A DNA stretch of 64,000 nt. Origin: Paulinella micropora. Taxonomy: Eukaryota > Cercozoa > Imbricatea > Euglyphida > Paulinellidae. The stretch covers positions 200,001 through 264,000 of the forward strand of contig WBZZ01000921.1 in the NCBI GenBank assembly GCA_019918135.1. The letters run 5' to 3'. The notes beneath the pieces are model-generated. The model was not told the DNA's origin. It saw only the letters and a program-made list of their open reading frames with translations, and did no database searches. Positions 20,768-31,492 of this stretch are shown here, in pieces; the first letter of the stretch is position 1; every line of letters begins with the position of its first letter. The position numbers were made by a program, and so were the translations under genes.

Positions 20768-21637
20768 ATGTTGCCCGGACGGGCGCGCCTGAACGCGAGC
20801 AAGATTGGCTGGCTCGCTTTCCACTGGTGCAACGCGCTGGTGCTGGTGGCCCTGTTCTGCAAGCAGTGGCTGCGCCTCCAACGCCTCGCGCCATGTCCCG
20901 CTGTGTGGAACCCCGCCGAGGACGAGCAGGCGCCGCCCGCGGTGATCGTGGGCTACAGCAGCACTGCGGTGCTCAACATCGACCGGCCGCGGGCGGTGGC
21001 GTGCCTGGCGCTGCTGCGCTCGATGTTGTGGACCGTAACTTTCTGGCTGCCCTGGGCGCACGGCCGCCGCGGGCTGGCAGCCGCCGTGGGCTGGGCGCTG
21101 AGTGAGGCGGCCGTGTTTTCGGTGGTGCTCTTCTTGTTCGCGCGCGCCTACGACCCTGGCCGCGACTTGGTGGAGTGCGCTTGCGCCCTGGCGCTGCTCA
21201 TGGCCTACACGGTGATGGTGCTGGCGGCCGTGAAGTCCGTGGTGGCGGCGTGGCTCGTGGTGCTGCTGGCGCTGGCGCTGGGGGCCGCGACGGTTTTCGC
21301 GCGGCGGCTGTGGCACAAGTCCGCCATCCGCGTGCAGCCGCCATACGAGCCGCTCGCCCCGGCGGGCCTGCTCAGGCTCGCGCCGGCGGCCGGCCTGCTC
21401 ATCTCGCTGTCGTGCGCGGTCGCCGCCGCGGGCGCCGCGAGTTCCCGAGGCGATGGCAAGGCGCTGGCGCTAGCGGCCGCGCTGGGCTTCGCGTCACTGC
21501 AGTGGCCGCTGTTTGCGCAGCCGGACCTGTACAACCGGCACACCCATTGCCGGACACCGGTGATATCGTCCGAGAGAACACGGGTGGTCATGCTGTTCAC
21601 GGCCGCGGGGCGCACAGGCCATCAGACCGCGCCGTGA
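20768..21637 (+). CDS. multi-pass membrane protein C
   Basis: ATG at 20768 (MLPGRARLNASKIGWLAFHW), 289 residues, TGA stop; the frame looks whole. It has about seven hydrophobic segments, including HWCNALVLVALFC, LLRSMLWTVTFWLPW, AAVFSVVLFLFARAY, ALLMAYTVMVLAAVKSVV and AWLVVLLALALGAATVF. There are short polar loops with few charged residues; a RPRAVACLALLR segment precedes the second helix. It lies next to membrane protein B on the same strand. No recognised family. Confidence 0.6.
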   Translation: MLPGRARLNASKIGWLAFHWCNALVLVALFCKQWLRLQRLAPCPAVWNPAEDEQAPPAVIVGYSSTAVLNIDRPRAVACLALLRSMLWTVTFWLPWAHGRRGLAAAVGWALSEAAVFSVVLFLFARAYDPGRDLVECACALALLMAYTVMVLAAVKSVVAAWLVVLLALALGAATVFARRLWHKSAIRVQPPYEPLAPAGLLRLAPAAGLLISLSCAVAAAGAASSRGDGKALALAAALGFASLQWPLFAQPDLYNRHTHCRTPVISSERTRVVMLFTAAGRTGHQTAP

Positions 21638-22103
21638 ACAGCCCCCTCCCCCCCGCCTCTCGTCCGTCTCTGTTTCATGCCTCACCAAGAAGAAGCAAAA
21701 AAGCAGACTGGTGTTATGACAGCCTCACAAAAAAAATTAGACGTGTACGTGACAGAAACGGAGGAATGCAAAGAAAACCAAAAATATATATATAGAGAGC
21801 CAAGAAAGATAGGAAAAGATAGTGGGAAGGGAGGGGGGGGGAGGGGCGGGGGAGGAGGGGGGGGGGGGAGTGCCGTTCCCTCCCTTGCTGACCATACGCG
21901 TCATTTCCGCGCCAATGGACGAAAATCTCTTTGTTATTCGCGGTCAGGGGGGGGGGAGAGAGAGACGGGAGGGGAGAAACCACTGGAAAAAAAACGAATA
22001 CAAAAAAAAATCGACGCGAAGGGAGCGGAGGAGGGGGAGGGGGGGGCGGGCAGGATGATTGACAAAGGCTGGAAAACAAAAAATAAGAAGAAGCAAATAG
22101 GGG

Positions 22104-22142
<39 letters not shown>

Positions 22143-22315
22143 CCAAGAAAAAGTCAGGACAGGCACGGTTTAGATTTTTTTGTTTTAAGTAGGTAAAAGG
22201 GTAGAGGGTAGAAAAAAGCCTCCGTCAATTTTTCCTTCCCTTCGACTTCTCGCCAACAAGAAAAGCACCCCAAAAAAGACAAAAAAGAAAGGGAAGTACT
22301 TCAAAGACAGAAACA
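21638..22315. other. low-complexity spacer and leader
   Basis: G-rich tracts at 21831-21870 and 21947-21956, (GA)n at 22105-22135, then A-rich DNA before the ATG at 22316. No credible gene was seen. Confidence 0.55.
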
Positions 22316-25253
22316 ATGTCGCAGCGCATAGCAGGGGTCGCGTGTTACAATGCAGTGCATAAGCCTGCTGGCCAAGGTGTTCTGGTCATGACTCCACAAG
22401 CGGTGTATCTTGACAGTACAGGAAAGCACCCTCGTGTTTTCGAAACCGACCCTGGCAAAAACGTAGACCGGCTGCTGGCCATCGAGAAAACCCTACGCCT
22501 TATGCCCTACAAGCTCGCAACGTTTGTGCTAGATCTGTTTCCGGAAAAGCAGCTCTGGTTCAAGAACGCTCCGCTAAATCCAGCGCCAGCACAAGTGTCA
22601 GGCCTCACTGATCAAAAAGACAGTGTAAAATACATCTGGAGTCCTGACAAAGTTGATAATCCTGTTACTATAACCGAACCAAAATACGAGGCCTATTGCC
22701 GGCCTAATGACGGGGGGTCCAGCGTGCTGGAATATTTAGAGCCTTACTGTACGAGCGCCACCACCGGCCAAACCACCATAAAAGTGCCGCAAGAAAAGGG
22801 CAATCCTTGGGAACAAGAGAAAAATTTAATTATCTCAAATCCCAGGGCAAACAAGTCTACAGCAAGACAGGCACGACAGGCACTTCAGCCATCGACGATG
22901 ACAAGTTCACGACGGTCTTTTCGCCACAAGCGGGCGACGCCCTCGCTTGTACGCTCTTTTACAAAAACAAGCAATCAGGCCTGGGCGAAACGTCGGCTGT
23001 GTACGCGAACGACGGCGTAACTCCCGTGAAGTGCAACGGACATACGCTGCCGGAAATCTTCCAGGCACAGAGAGTCGACAAGGAAGTGATTGTCGGCTTC
23101 GACGCGGAGGGCGCGGTCGCTCGCACGGCGGCCGACCTAGCGTGTAAAGGCTTCCAGGTGCACATCATCGAGGCGGCAACGCTCGGCTTCACTAAGGATG
23201 GGCTCTACGGCGTGTGCCACAGGGTCGACGGCGCACCAGAAAATCTGTACGCGGTGAAACGCGACAAGATGCACCCTTGCTGTAATCAGCCGTGCCGCCA
23301 TGAGAATGCGTTTGTGTACATCTGGCCGACGGTGGAGGAATTTGCTAAATGCCACGTGAATGCTATTAAGCACCGGGACTCGAAGTGGACCCTGCCCAGA
23401 AACCTATTCTGCGCTGAGGAAAATGAATTGCGCAGGCGGCTGACCTTCCAGTTGAACTTGGGCCAGAATGCACAGAATGCGATGCGCGAGGGGGCCGCGC
23501 GCGCGGCTGCCGAATTACGAGACCCAGCCAAAGCTACTACAGAGAGCTGTGGGTTAAGTTTTGGATATGACCCGGGTTCACGCGATTACAAAAACCCGCG
23601 GGACGTGGGGATCGATCCCAAAAATCGCGGGCCCCTGTTCTGCCTGCCCATGTATGAACTAAAATATCCCCCACAAAGCGAGTGGCGCGTCAAGCTGGGC
23701 AGGGTCCTAGCGTCCGCTGACGGGAAGTCCGCCAGCACTAGAGCCGCGACTGCGCGGGCTCCTTTGTCCGACGGCTCCGCCGGATTGATAGTGGGCGCGG
23801 CCAACACGCGCCTGTACGGGCTCGGCGTCCTGATTCTTTACAGAAACGACAACACCGTCAATTTTTTCAGTAGCCTGCACGAAGCCCAAGCGAAATTGCA
23901 ACAGGTCCACACATTCTGTGACGAAGTTGCGATTCAGATCCTAGATGTATACGTCCAGACCCTGTACACGTTCTTGCTGGGGCAGCCTTTGAAAGTGAAG
24001 GGAAAAAATCAAGGGCTAAACCTTAACGGTACACTTTTAACCATTCAGCCAGCGAGCGGCAATACTGCCACAGTCGCGAGCTCAACTACCACGGCCTATA
24101 GAAACGCTGGTTCAGTCCGACTGAGCCAGCCCCCAAGCGGCGGCGGAGCAGCCTCGAAGTCTAGCGGCAGTGGTTACCTCATGGTTAGTACTCTTACCTC
24201 CCCCGCCAAGACTGACTTCGTGAAGGCGATGAAGGGTGGTCAAAGTGCCCAAACCGTTTCCAAGATTTCTACGCTACTGAGGAAATAGGAATCGACGTGC
24301 TCGATAAATCGGCAAAGGATCCAGATGGTTATTAGCATTGCTTCCGGATGTTCGTGATGTTCGCGCTCCTGCACGCCGAAGCCGAACGGCTGTACGATGA
24401 GGCCAAAGGTGCTCTTAGTCAGCGCGACGTGCTGCGCAAGCTGGGCGTAGAGTTAGTCAACTATGTTGCGGGCTACGTTGACTCCACTGGCAAGCTGGGG
24501 AAGGAGCACTGTGACAAGTACCCGTGCGCTTATACTCAGGCCAGGCCTCATGTCAAAGTCGATCTACCAACTTTGCAGGGCTTGGTAGAGCGAAATTACA
24601 AAGTAGTCGTGGCAAGGTTTGGTAAGCAGCTTTCCATAAATATGTCGGATGCGCAAACAAGGCTACAAGGTTGGCTGGGCAAAGATTTTGCAGATTTTCA
24701 GACCTCGTACGCGTACGTCGTAAAAAAGACGATTGAGCAGCACTGGCAAGAACGCCTCCCCAACCCCAATGCCTACAAAATCTGTGACGAAATCACGTAC
24801 GCACGAACGATCATGGTTGCAGACGAAATTGATGGCTTGCTCGGGGTCCACGAAGAACACCAAACGCAACATCCGCGCTGTGCCGTCCAGGTTCAACCAT
24901 ATCCTCAGGACGTGCGTCAGCTCTTCGTGCAGCAAGTAGCGAACGAGGCGGAAAAGCATGGCTGCACGAATGCAGCAAACATGTTTTATGGCATTCTGTG
25001 GCCGCCCAAGAACGACGCCGCTTGTCCTGTCCACATCAAGTCAATTTGTTTGCCAAACCCGAGCCACGCCGAGATCCAGACCGCGGCACTGCTGGTACCA
25101 AGAAAACCTAGCCCGGACGAAGAAAAGAATCTCCTCCACAGCCTGGCATATCACGTTCACGGCCGCTGCGCCCCAAAAGTGTTAATGCTTGTTGGTTACC
25201 CGGACGGCCACAACAGCATTTCGCTGTGCTCGCCGTCTTCCCCGGAGGCCTAG
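22316..25253 (+). pseudogene. long unrecognised gene of the virus-like region, interrupted
   Basis: ATG at 22316 (MSQRIAGVACYNAVHKPAGQ). About 980 codons of coding-like sequence end in TAG immediately followed by TGA. Recognisable features are few: a Cys/His cluster near 23270-23300 (MHPCCNQPCRHENAF), a Thr/Ser/Gly-rich linker near 24050-24180, and a helical C-terminal third (RPHVKVDLPTLQGLVERNYK). Its length and lack of enzyme motifs would suit a structural or large accessory protein. There are about three breaks in this sequence. No homologue is recognised, and it does not resemble the other long genes at 46942-49691 or 54270-57203. Confidence 0.45.
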
Positions 25254-25638
25254 TGACTGAGATCCGGACAGACGGGGAGGGGGGGGCGGGGGGGGGGGGG
25301 GCAGATCGAAAAATTAAGGTTATTTGACCAGTGCAATAAGCATGTTTTTTTTTTTGTAATGACAAAATTGCCAAGTGACGACGAAGCGATTCAAGCTCGC
25401 GGCGCTGCTTGTCCAGGCAAAAAAAGCCAAAAATCGGATAAACTGAAAAAATTAGCTGCGTTTGCTTTTTGATTTTTTAAATTAAACTAAGCTTACAAGG
25501 ACACGAGTACCGTGCCCGAATTCTCCTTAGCCAGCTATTGAACGGCCTTGCTTTACATAGTACAGGAAAAAAAAAGCGGAGAGGGCCTGTGTTAAATTGT
25601 TTCTTTTTTATTTTGACTGTCACCCTGATGGCGGTATT

Positions 25639-25904
25639 TCACGAGGTCGTGCCTGCGGGGTCGAGCACGGCGGCGCGCAGCGCGATGGCCTGCGCCTCCA
25701 GCCCGGACACGCGCGCTTCCAGCATTTGCAGGCGCCTGAGCGTTTCTTGTTCGAACCATTCAGCGACACGACCTGCGCCTGGCACTGCTGCGCCAACAGG
25801 GCATTCACGCTGGCTTGTGTCTCTACGAAGGCCTGCAAGTCCGAAACCGACGCCGCTGCTTTTTGAGACGACGTGTGCTGAGTACCAGCGGTCGCGTGCT
25901 GCAT
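25639..25904 (-). CDS. small coiled-coil protein
   Basis: ATG at 25904 (MQHATAGTQHTSSQKAAASV). Heptad-rich sequence covers nearly the whole protein of about 88 residues (SDLQAFVETQASVNALLAQQ, then ETLRRLQMLEARVSGLEAQA), ending in DPAGTTS and TGA. It resembles short trimeric coiled-coil adaptors but has no diagnostic motif. One break is probable in the middle. It stands alone between two low-complexity spacers. Confidence 0.4.
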
Positions 25905-26696
25905 TCTCAAAAACTTTACCAGAGAAAAAAGCCACACGGTAGCGAGAAGAGGAGGTTTTTTTTTGGGGGGGGGGGTTCTTTTTGTTTTTCTTCTTAAAAA
26001 AATTTAGACCTCCGTAATTTGTTTTTTTTTCTGGCAAATTTATGGGCCCTACCTAGACACAATAAAAAACCGACAACAAAAAGAAGGTGGCGGGGGGGGG
26101 GGGAAGGGACCGAAAAATACAAAATTAAACGGAAAGAGCTTGCTAGCTTGGTTTTCTTTTTGTGTGTGTGTCTTTAAACGCAGTGGGGTCAGGGGCTCTG
26201 TTTTTGTTTGTTTTGGGAGTCAGAGCAACAAATCCAGTGGGTTCGGCCGCGCGCGGCCGAACCCACTGAGCTGAGCGACCTGTTGTCTTTTTTTTTTGTT
26301 TTCTTCTTGGGAGGGTTTCTTTTCCCTGACCCTGGCAGGTTAAAAAAAAAAGAGGACTGGCTGTGGCTTCTCTTTTTTTTTGCGGGTGTGAAGGTGGAAG
26401 GGAGGAGGAGTGCCTGTCGGGTAAGAGGAGAAACGGAGAGGAGAAGGGATGGGAGGGGGGGGGGGGGCGCGCGGACCCCAAAGAAAGCAGGGCGACTTTC
26501 CTGTGGTGATAAATTGTCAGGTAGGCGGGAGGGCCCCCCCCCCCCCCCGGACGGAGAGAGAGAAAAAGGGGGGGGGGGAGGTTTCCGGTCCCTCCGCCCT
26601 TTCTCAGAAAAGACAACGACTTGCCCCCCCCCCCCCCCCCTCTTCCCCCTCCTCCCCCCCCCCCTTTTCCCTCTCAAAAGCAAAAGCCCCTCGGAC
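25905..26696. other. low-complexity divergent spacer with a perfect palindrome
   Basis: G-run near 25966, G-run near 26090, a 34-nt perfect palindrome at 26235-26268, G-run near 26457, C-runs near 26537 and 26626, and a CT-rich leader before the ATG at 26697. No gene was seen. Confidence 0.6.
26235..26268. promoter_or_regulatory. 34-nt perfect palindrome
   Basis: Two 17-nt arms with no spacer (left arm CAGTGGGTTCGGCCGCG). Such a structure is unlikely by chance. It lies in a spacer between a minus-strand and a plus-strand gene, so it could be a hairpin in both transcripts or a protein-binding dyad. Confidence 0.7.
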
Positions 26697-27919
26697 ATGC
26701 AAGCGTGGTGGAACCGGCTGTCTTTGCAACTGCGGTTGGGGCCCGAGGGTGAGCCGTGGCTGAGCAGGCAACGGACGCTGGAGCTGCTGGACATGCTGGC
26801 GGCCTCGACGGAGCTGGGCGCCGGCTCGTACGGCACTGTGTTTGGCCAGCAGGGGTGCGGCATCGCGGTCAAGCTGACGTACGAGTCGGACCCCGACGGG
26901 GAGCAGGAGGAGGGCCTGAGAATCGGCGCCCAGAACCGCGTCGGCTGCCAGCTGCTGTCCAAGCTGGGCCTGGACGCTGCGACGTTGCTCAGCTACAACT
27001 GTCAACAGCAGGACCTGCGGGCGGCGATCGCGCGCACACGTACGCACTTCAGGCGCGCCGGCGGCGATCTCGCCCGCTGGAACGGCTTCTCGGCCCTGGT
27101 GATGGAGCGGCTAAATACCGACCTGCAAAAGTTTCTGGAGGCGCCCTCATGCCGGCTGAAAAGCGCGGACTTGTGCACACAGGTGCTGGAGCCCGTCGTT
27201 GGCCGTCTCAGGGCCCTGAGCAAGCTGGGGTGGTTCTTCCACGACGCCAAACCCTCCAACATTCTGCTAGACCTGAATGAACACAACGTCGTCTACAGGG
27301 TGCTGCTGGGCGACCTGGACATGGGCTGCCTGTCAAAGCTGAAGCCGGGCCCTGACTATGGGGACGCGCTAGTAGCCTACGTGGCGTCGGTCAGCCCCGA
27401 CGCGCTGACGGCGGCAACGCCCCAGCTTAGCGGGACGCAAACAGGTTCTGGAGGGCCTGGCGCCTGGCGCTCGGCTTCTTCATCGAGGGGCTTGGCAGTG
27501 ACGGCGGGCGCTACTGGCGCCTCTACGCGCTGTCGCAGTTGAGCCTGCCGGAGAAGGCCATCCTGCGCGAGGTGGCGCGCGAGCCAGAACACAGTTTTAC
27601 AGGAACGGACCCCGGCAGGCTCCGCGGCATGCTCAATATGCACAGGCCCGAACAGGAGCAGGAGCTGCTTGTGCACTTTTCCGGCGACACCAAGAAGCCC
27701 GTGCGGACATTGCATGAGGCCCTGCGCCAGAGCGGCACCAGGCACCTCACGCTTTACGTGCTACGCTGGCTGGCGTTGCGCCGGCGCGACCCCGTGGACA
27801 AGTCGGTCAGAGTGCTGCGGTGGGCACTCGGGACCGCGCGTTGTAACCGGGTGCTGTATGCAGTAGTGGCCGCGCGCCTAGCAGCCTTGACTGGCTGGCC
27901 CCTCCCCACGACACAGTGA
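26697..27919 (+). CDS. protein kinase-like protein C, interrupted
   Basis: ATG at 26697 (MQAWWNRLSLQLRLGPEG). Kinase signatures in order: glycine loop LGAGSYGTVFGQ near 26817, the VAIK-type lysine in IAVKLTY near 26865, catalytic loop FFHDAKPSNILLDL near 27235 (HxDxKPxN with Ala at the variable site), and the metal-binding GDLDMGCL near 27307 in place of DFG. This is enough to expect ATP binding and perhaps activity. After about residue 240 the protein continues as a helical region (RFWRAWRLALGFFIEGLG) to a TGA. About two breaks are present. It is more canonical than the paralogous pair at 31.5-34.3 kb. Confidence 0.65.
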
Positions 27920-27934
27920 CTTTACCGTGCCGCT

Positions 27935-27986
<52 letters not shown>

Positions 27987-28389
27987 AGGTACCGGCCGCC
28001 TGTCTTCTCCCCCACACCCCATCCCCCCCCCCCTACCCCTCCCTTCAAAATCCCAAGATCCGCGCGCTCTTTCTCCCCCTCCCCCTCCTCCACAATCCGT
28101 CCATTTTCTCTCCAACCCGCACCGTCCATTCTCTCCCCCCCCCCCCCCCCCTTGTCCAAAGTCCTCCTCCTTCCCGTGCCCCATCCCCGCTATCTTGCAC
28201 CAAAACCAAAAAAAAAAAAAGAGTGGTCAGAGTTGGTGGGGAGGGGAGGGGGGAGAGGAGGGGGGCGTTCCTGTTTTTTTCTACTTTTTTTAATTCTAAT
28301 AAACAAGATTGTACTAGTAAAAACCACAAGACTTCAACGATTAAACAGGCCAGGGGCGGGAGGAGAGGGGGGAGCGGGTAGGAAAAAAA
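27920..28389. other. CT-rich spacer and leader
   Basis: (CT)n at 27942-27984, C-runs near 28025 and 28136, a poly(A) run at 28208-28220, and AATAAA near 28297. Sense-strand pyrimidines precede the ATG at 28390. No gene was seen. Confidence 0.6.
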
Positions 28390-29108
28390 ATGGCTGCAAA
28401 AGCACCGGACGGAGCAGATGAGGTCATAAAGTTCGCCAAAGACTATCGCAGGCTGCATTTTCGCTCCACCGCCTGCAAATCCTCCAAGTGCATCGTTCTT
28501 TCTGAAATCAAAAAAGACTCTGACGATCTGTACGAACCTTTTTGTAAGACCCTTAATTTTATTTACGACAACTGGACAAAGGTCGTGAAGCTTTACATCC
28601 TGAACTTTGCGCTGGTCGAAAAGGATCCGTACCCGCCCTGGTACACGGCCCTGGCCACGGCCTTTAGCTACTTCGATTGTCCGTGCCCCGTCAACCAAGG
28701 TAGTATGTCGTACGTCGGAGAATACACGGGGATGGCACAGGACCCCGGGGAAGTCCGCAACCTAGGAGTACTCGATATTAAGGTACGTGTTTTTCAGGGC
28801 ACTTTGGGCACAAGTGGCACCGTGTTCGGCCTCGTGAAAGACGTGCTGAAGAATAATGCCAAGGCTCGGCAATCTCTGAATGACGCCCTTTACCAAACTA
28901 AAGACTTCAGGCAAATGATGCTCCCGGACTCGGGAGGTTGTAGCCCGCAAATCCGGGCACTGCTGCGCAAGGTCGACTCCAAAAAGCCGAAAAGCAGCGA
29001 CGACGCCCCATGGTCCTTGGTTATGCAAACGCTGGTACAAAAGTTACTCGCGCGCCCGACCGACTCGGTCGGCTCGAAAAGCTCTGGGTACGGCTTTGCG
29101 AGACTTTT

Positions 29109-29144
<36 letters not shown>

Positions 29145-30255
29145 TCAAAAATGTCCTCGCACCTTCGCTTTTTTTGTTTTTGTTCCCCCTTCACGCTGCT
29201 GCCGTGTGTTTTGTACAGAACAACAAAGAGCCCAGCGCCGCCGAGGGGGCCGCGCGGCCTCCAGGGAAGCCTTAATTCGTGCTACATCCGCGCGCTGATG
29301 CAGTGCCTGAGCTGCTGCTTCAATTCGAAAGTGATTCCTTCTGAGGCTGTGGCGTGCACCATTAACGATTGCGTGGTCTGTGCCATTTTGGGCTTGAGCA
29401 ATTATGTCCAGGGAAGCACCAAAGTTCTTTCAAAGGATGACGAGCTTTTCAAGCGCGTAGAAAAAGCATCTTGCCACGTAAAAAAGCCAGATGATCCGCA
29501 GCAAGCCCTGCTTTTCATCTGGCAGAGCATGCAAGGTCAATTAGATAAGGCGGAGAAAAAAGGCGCCAAGCCTCATGCTCAGATGAAGAATGCAAAGAAG
29601 CTCTGGTTTGGTGGTATGATCATGCATCTCTGCCAGGTTGTAACGACGTTTTCCACAAACCAATCAACCACTGGCCGACGTTAGATAGCCAAGGCCTGAA
29701 TTGCAGCCATCTCAATGCCTATTCCAGAAAGGAAAATTGCTAGAACTAATCCTTACGCAACTCACGTCTACGGAACCTTTGATACACAAGCCGGACGATT
29801 CAGCGTTGCAGCACCGTGATTACGAAAATGTCGAATGCCAAGGCTTAATACAAGATCTATCAGGTTGTCTCTACTTAACAGACGATAGTGCGAGATTCGC
29901 AATGATCTGGTTTGCTATCGAGTATGGTGAGAAGCGCATAAACCCACCTCTGCGGGAGGAATTCAGGGCCACTTACGCTTTTAACAAAGAAGATCCAGAC
30001 ACGGTAAGAGAAAGCACGTTTCGGGTTGTAGCTATGCTGAGGCACGAGGGCGGCGACGAGGGCGGCCACTACACAGCGCTCCGCAGGGACACCGATGGTA
30101 GGTGGTGGCACGCTGATAATAACAGTGTTTCAGAAGTCAAAGACTTTGCGGAGGCACTAAACATTGCGACAGAGCCGGGTGCATGGGTGCGGATGGTCAT
30201 CTTGGAGAAGGTGGAGCCCCCCAAAAAAAAGCTTGCCTCGGCCCCCCCTCTCTAA
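28390..30255 (+). CDS. ubiquitin-specific protease (USP, peptidase C19) with an intron
   Basis: ATG at 28390 (MAAKAPDGADEVIKFAKDYR). The N-terminal 230 residues are unrecognised. After a GT-AG intron (29088-29218) come the USP Cys box GSLNSCYIRALMQCL, with catalytic Cys near 29279, a helical insert, and the His box VVAMLRHEGGDEGGHYTALR with WWHADNNSVSEV after it. The protein would remove ubiquitin from viral or host proteins. It ends at TAA, with AATAAG just after. About two further breaks lie in the protease half. The fingers zinc cysteines seen in the USP at 14-1173 are not evident here. Confidence 0.7.
29088..29218 (+). other. spliceosomal intron in the USP gene
   Basis: Donor GTACGG at 29088 and acceptor TTTTGTACAG ending at 29218, 131 nt. 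It contains a (GTT)n microsatellite at about 29109-29142 and a pyrimidine-rich 3' half. Reading phase on the two sides agrees across the intron and leads directly into the protease Cys box. Confidence 0.65.
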
Positions 30256-30627
30256 AAAAAATAAGTTCAACTTAAAAAAAAAAAAGGAACGAGAAGCCTC
30301 CCCCCTCCTTTCCCTTCCCGCCACTGTTGCTGTCTTTCCTAGGAGGAAACAAAAACCAAACAAAAAAAAAATCACGCCCCAATATGACCACAGACATTCC
30401 CTTTCCGCCCTTCGCCATGTTTTTTTTTTCGGTCTGTCTATTTTCTTTTGTTGTAGATTTTGCAAAGGCCTAAAGGGTGGGGAGGGGGGTGCTGTCTGGT
30501 GCATTTCAAAAAACAAGACAGAATCACCCTCTCTCTTTCTCGCCCGCCTCCCCTTCCCTCCCCCTCCCCCCCAAACCAAAGAGGGAGAGAGAGAGAGAGA
30601 AAATACATTTTAAAAAAATTTGCGGCC
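30256..30627. other. spacer with CT-rich leader
   Basis: A-rich 3' region after the USP, then CT/C-rich DNA (30520-30570) and (GA)n before the ATG at 30628. No gene was seen. Confidence 0.5.
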
Positions 30628-31290
30628 ATGCTGGTGCTTTTCCGTGCGTGCCTGGCCTCCTCCGACGGGTCGCACGTGGCAGTCATCAAGGAATACTTTC
30701 AGAGCCAGCACAACCTGTCGCACAACCTGTCACTGCTGCCGCACCGGCGCGCCACGGCGTTCTCGGTTCAGCCCTTTGTTAGCTTCCCGGACTGCGGCTT
30801 CGTCCGGCTCGTGGGCGCTCTCACACCGGAGTACAACCGGGAGAAACTACAGTGGCACTACTTCGGACCAAAAACGCGCGCGGCCCGGGAGGTGTCGTAC
30901 GAGGGCTTCACCTTTATCAGGAGCCGCGTGTGGCTGCGGCGGCGAGGTTGGGAGCGCGCTGTTCTGGGCTTTGAGGTCCAGTGCCGGGGACCCTCGGCCT
31001 GCAATCTTAACTACACGCCGGTGGTGGTGTGCACCACGGGCTACGCCACCGTGAGCGGCTTGGGCCTCAGCGCTCTCATCTTTCTAGCCACCTGTGTGGC
31101 GTTGGTGCTGCTGTTTGGCGCTTGTAGTGCCAAGGCTAGGGTTGCGAGGCGGGTCTGTGCTTGGCACTTGCCCGCTATGTGCTCATACTAGCCATTGTCC
31201 GCTATGTGCTTGGCACTTGCTCCGTTTCGACCATACTAGCCATTGTGGCAATAACGCTGTGGGCCCAGAACGACGTGGTGTACAAACTGT
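30628..31290 (+). CDS. membrane protein with C-terminal transmembrane segments
   Basis: ATG at 30628 (MLVLFRACLASSDGSHVAVI). The first 140 residues are mostly polar and beta-like (YFGPKTRAAREVSYEGFTF), with a few Cys. A clear transmembrane helix follows: GLGLSALIFLATCVALVLLFG. Downstream, coding-like hydrophobic sequence (STILAIVAITLWAQ) suggests a second or third segment up to about 31290, in a region of short direct repeats around CGCTATGTGCT. One or two breaks are likely there. No family. A (CT)n tract follows at 31285-31317. Confidence 0.45.
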
Positions 31291-31492
31291 AGTTTCTCTC
31301 TCTCTCTCTCTCTCTCAAATACCCCTGCTTTTTTTTCAAAAGAAAAAAGAATTTTTTTTTTATTTGCTTAGCGTGCTTTTTGTTTTTTGTTCTCTTGGCT
31401 CTGAAAAAAATAAAATCTTTTTTTGTTTTTGCCTTGAGCGCTTTTTTTTTTTGGTAAAAAGGCCGAGAGAGTCAAGGTCGGGCTATAGTGGC

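Noticed and set aside
22316-25253. Assignment of the long gene as a capsid or polymerase
   Set aside because: No motif supports either. The Cys/His cluster alone is not enough, so it is left as unknown.
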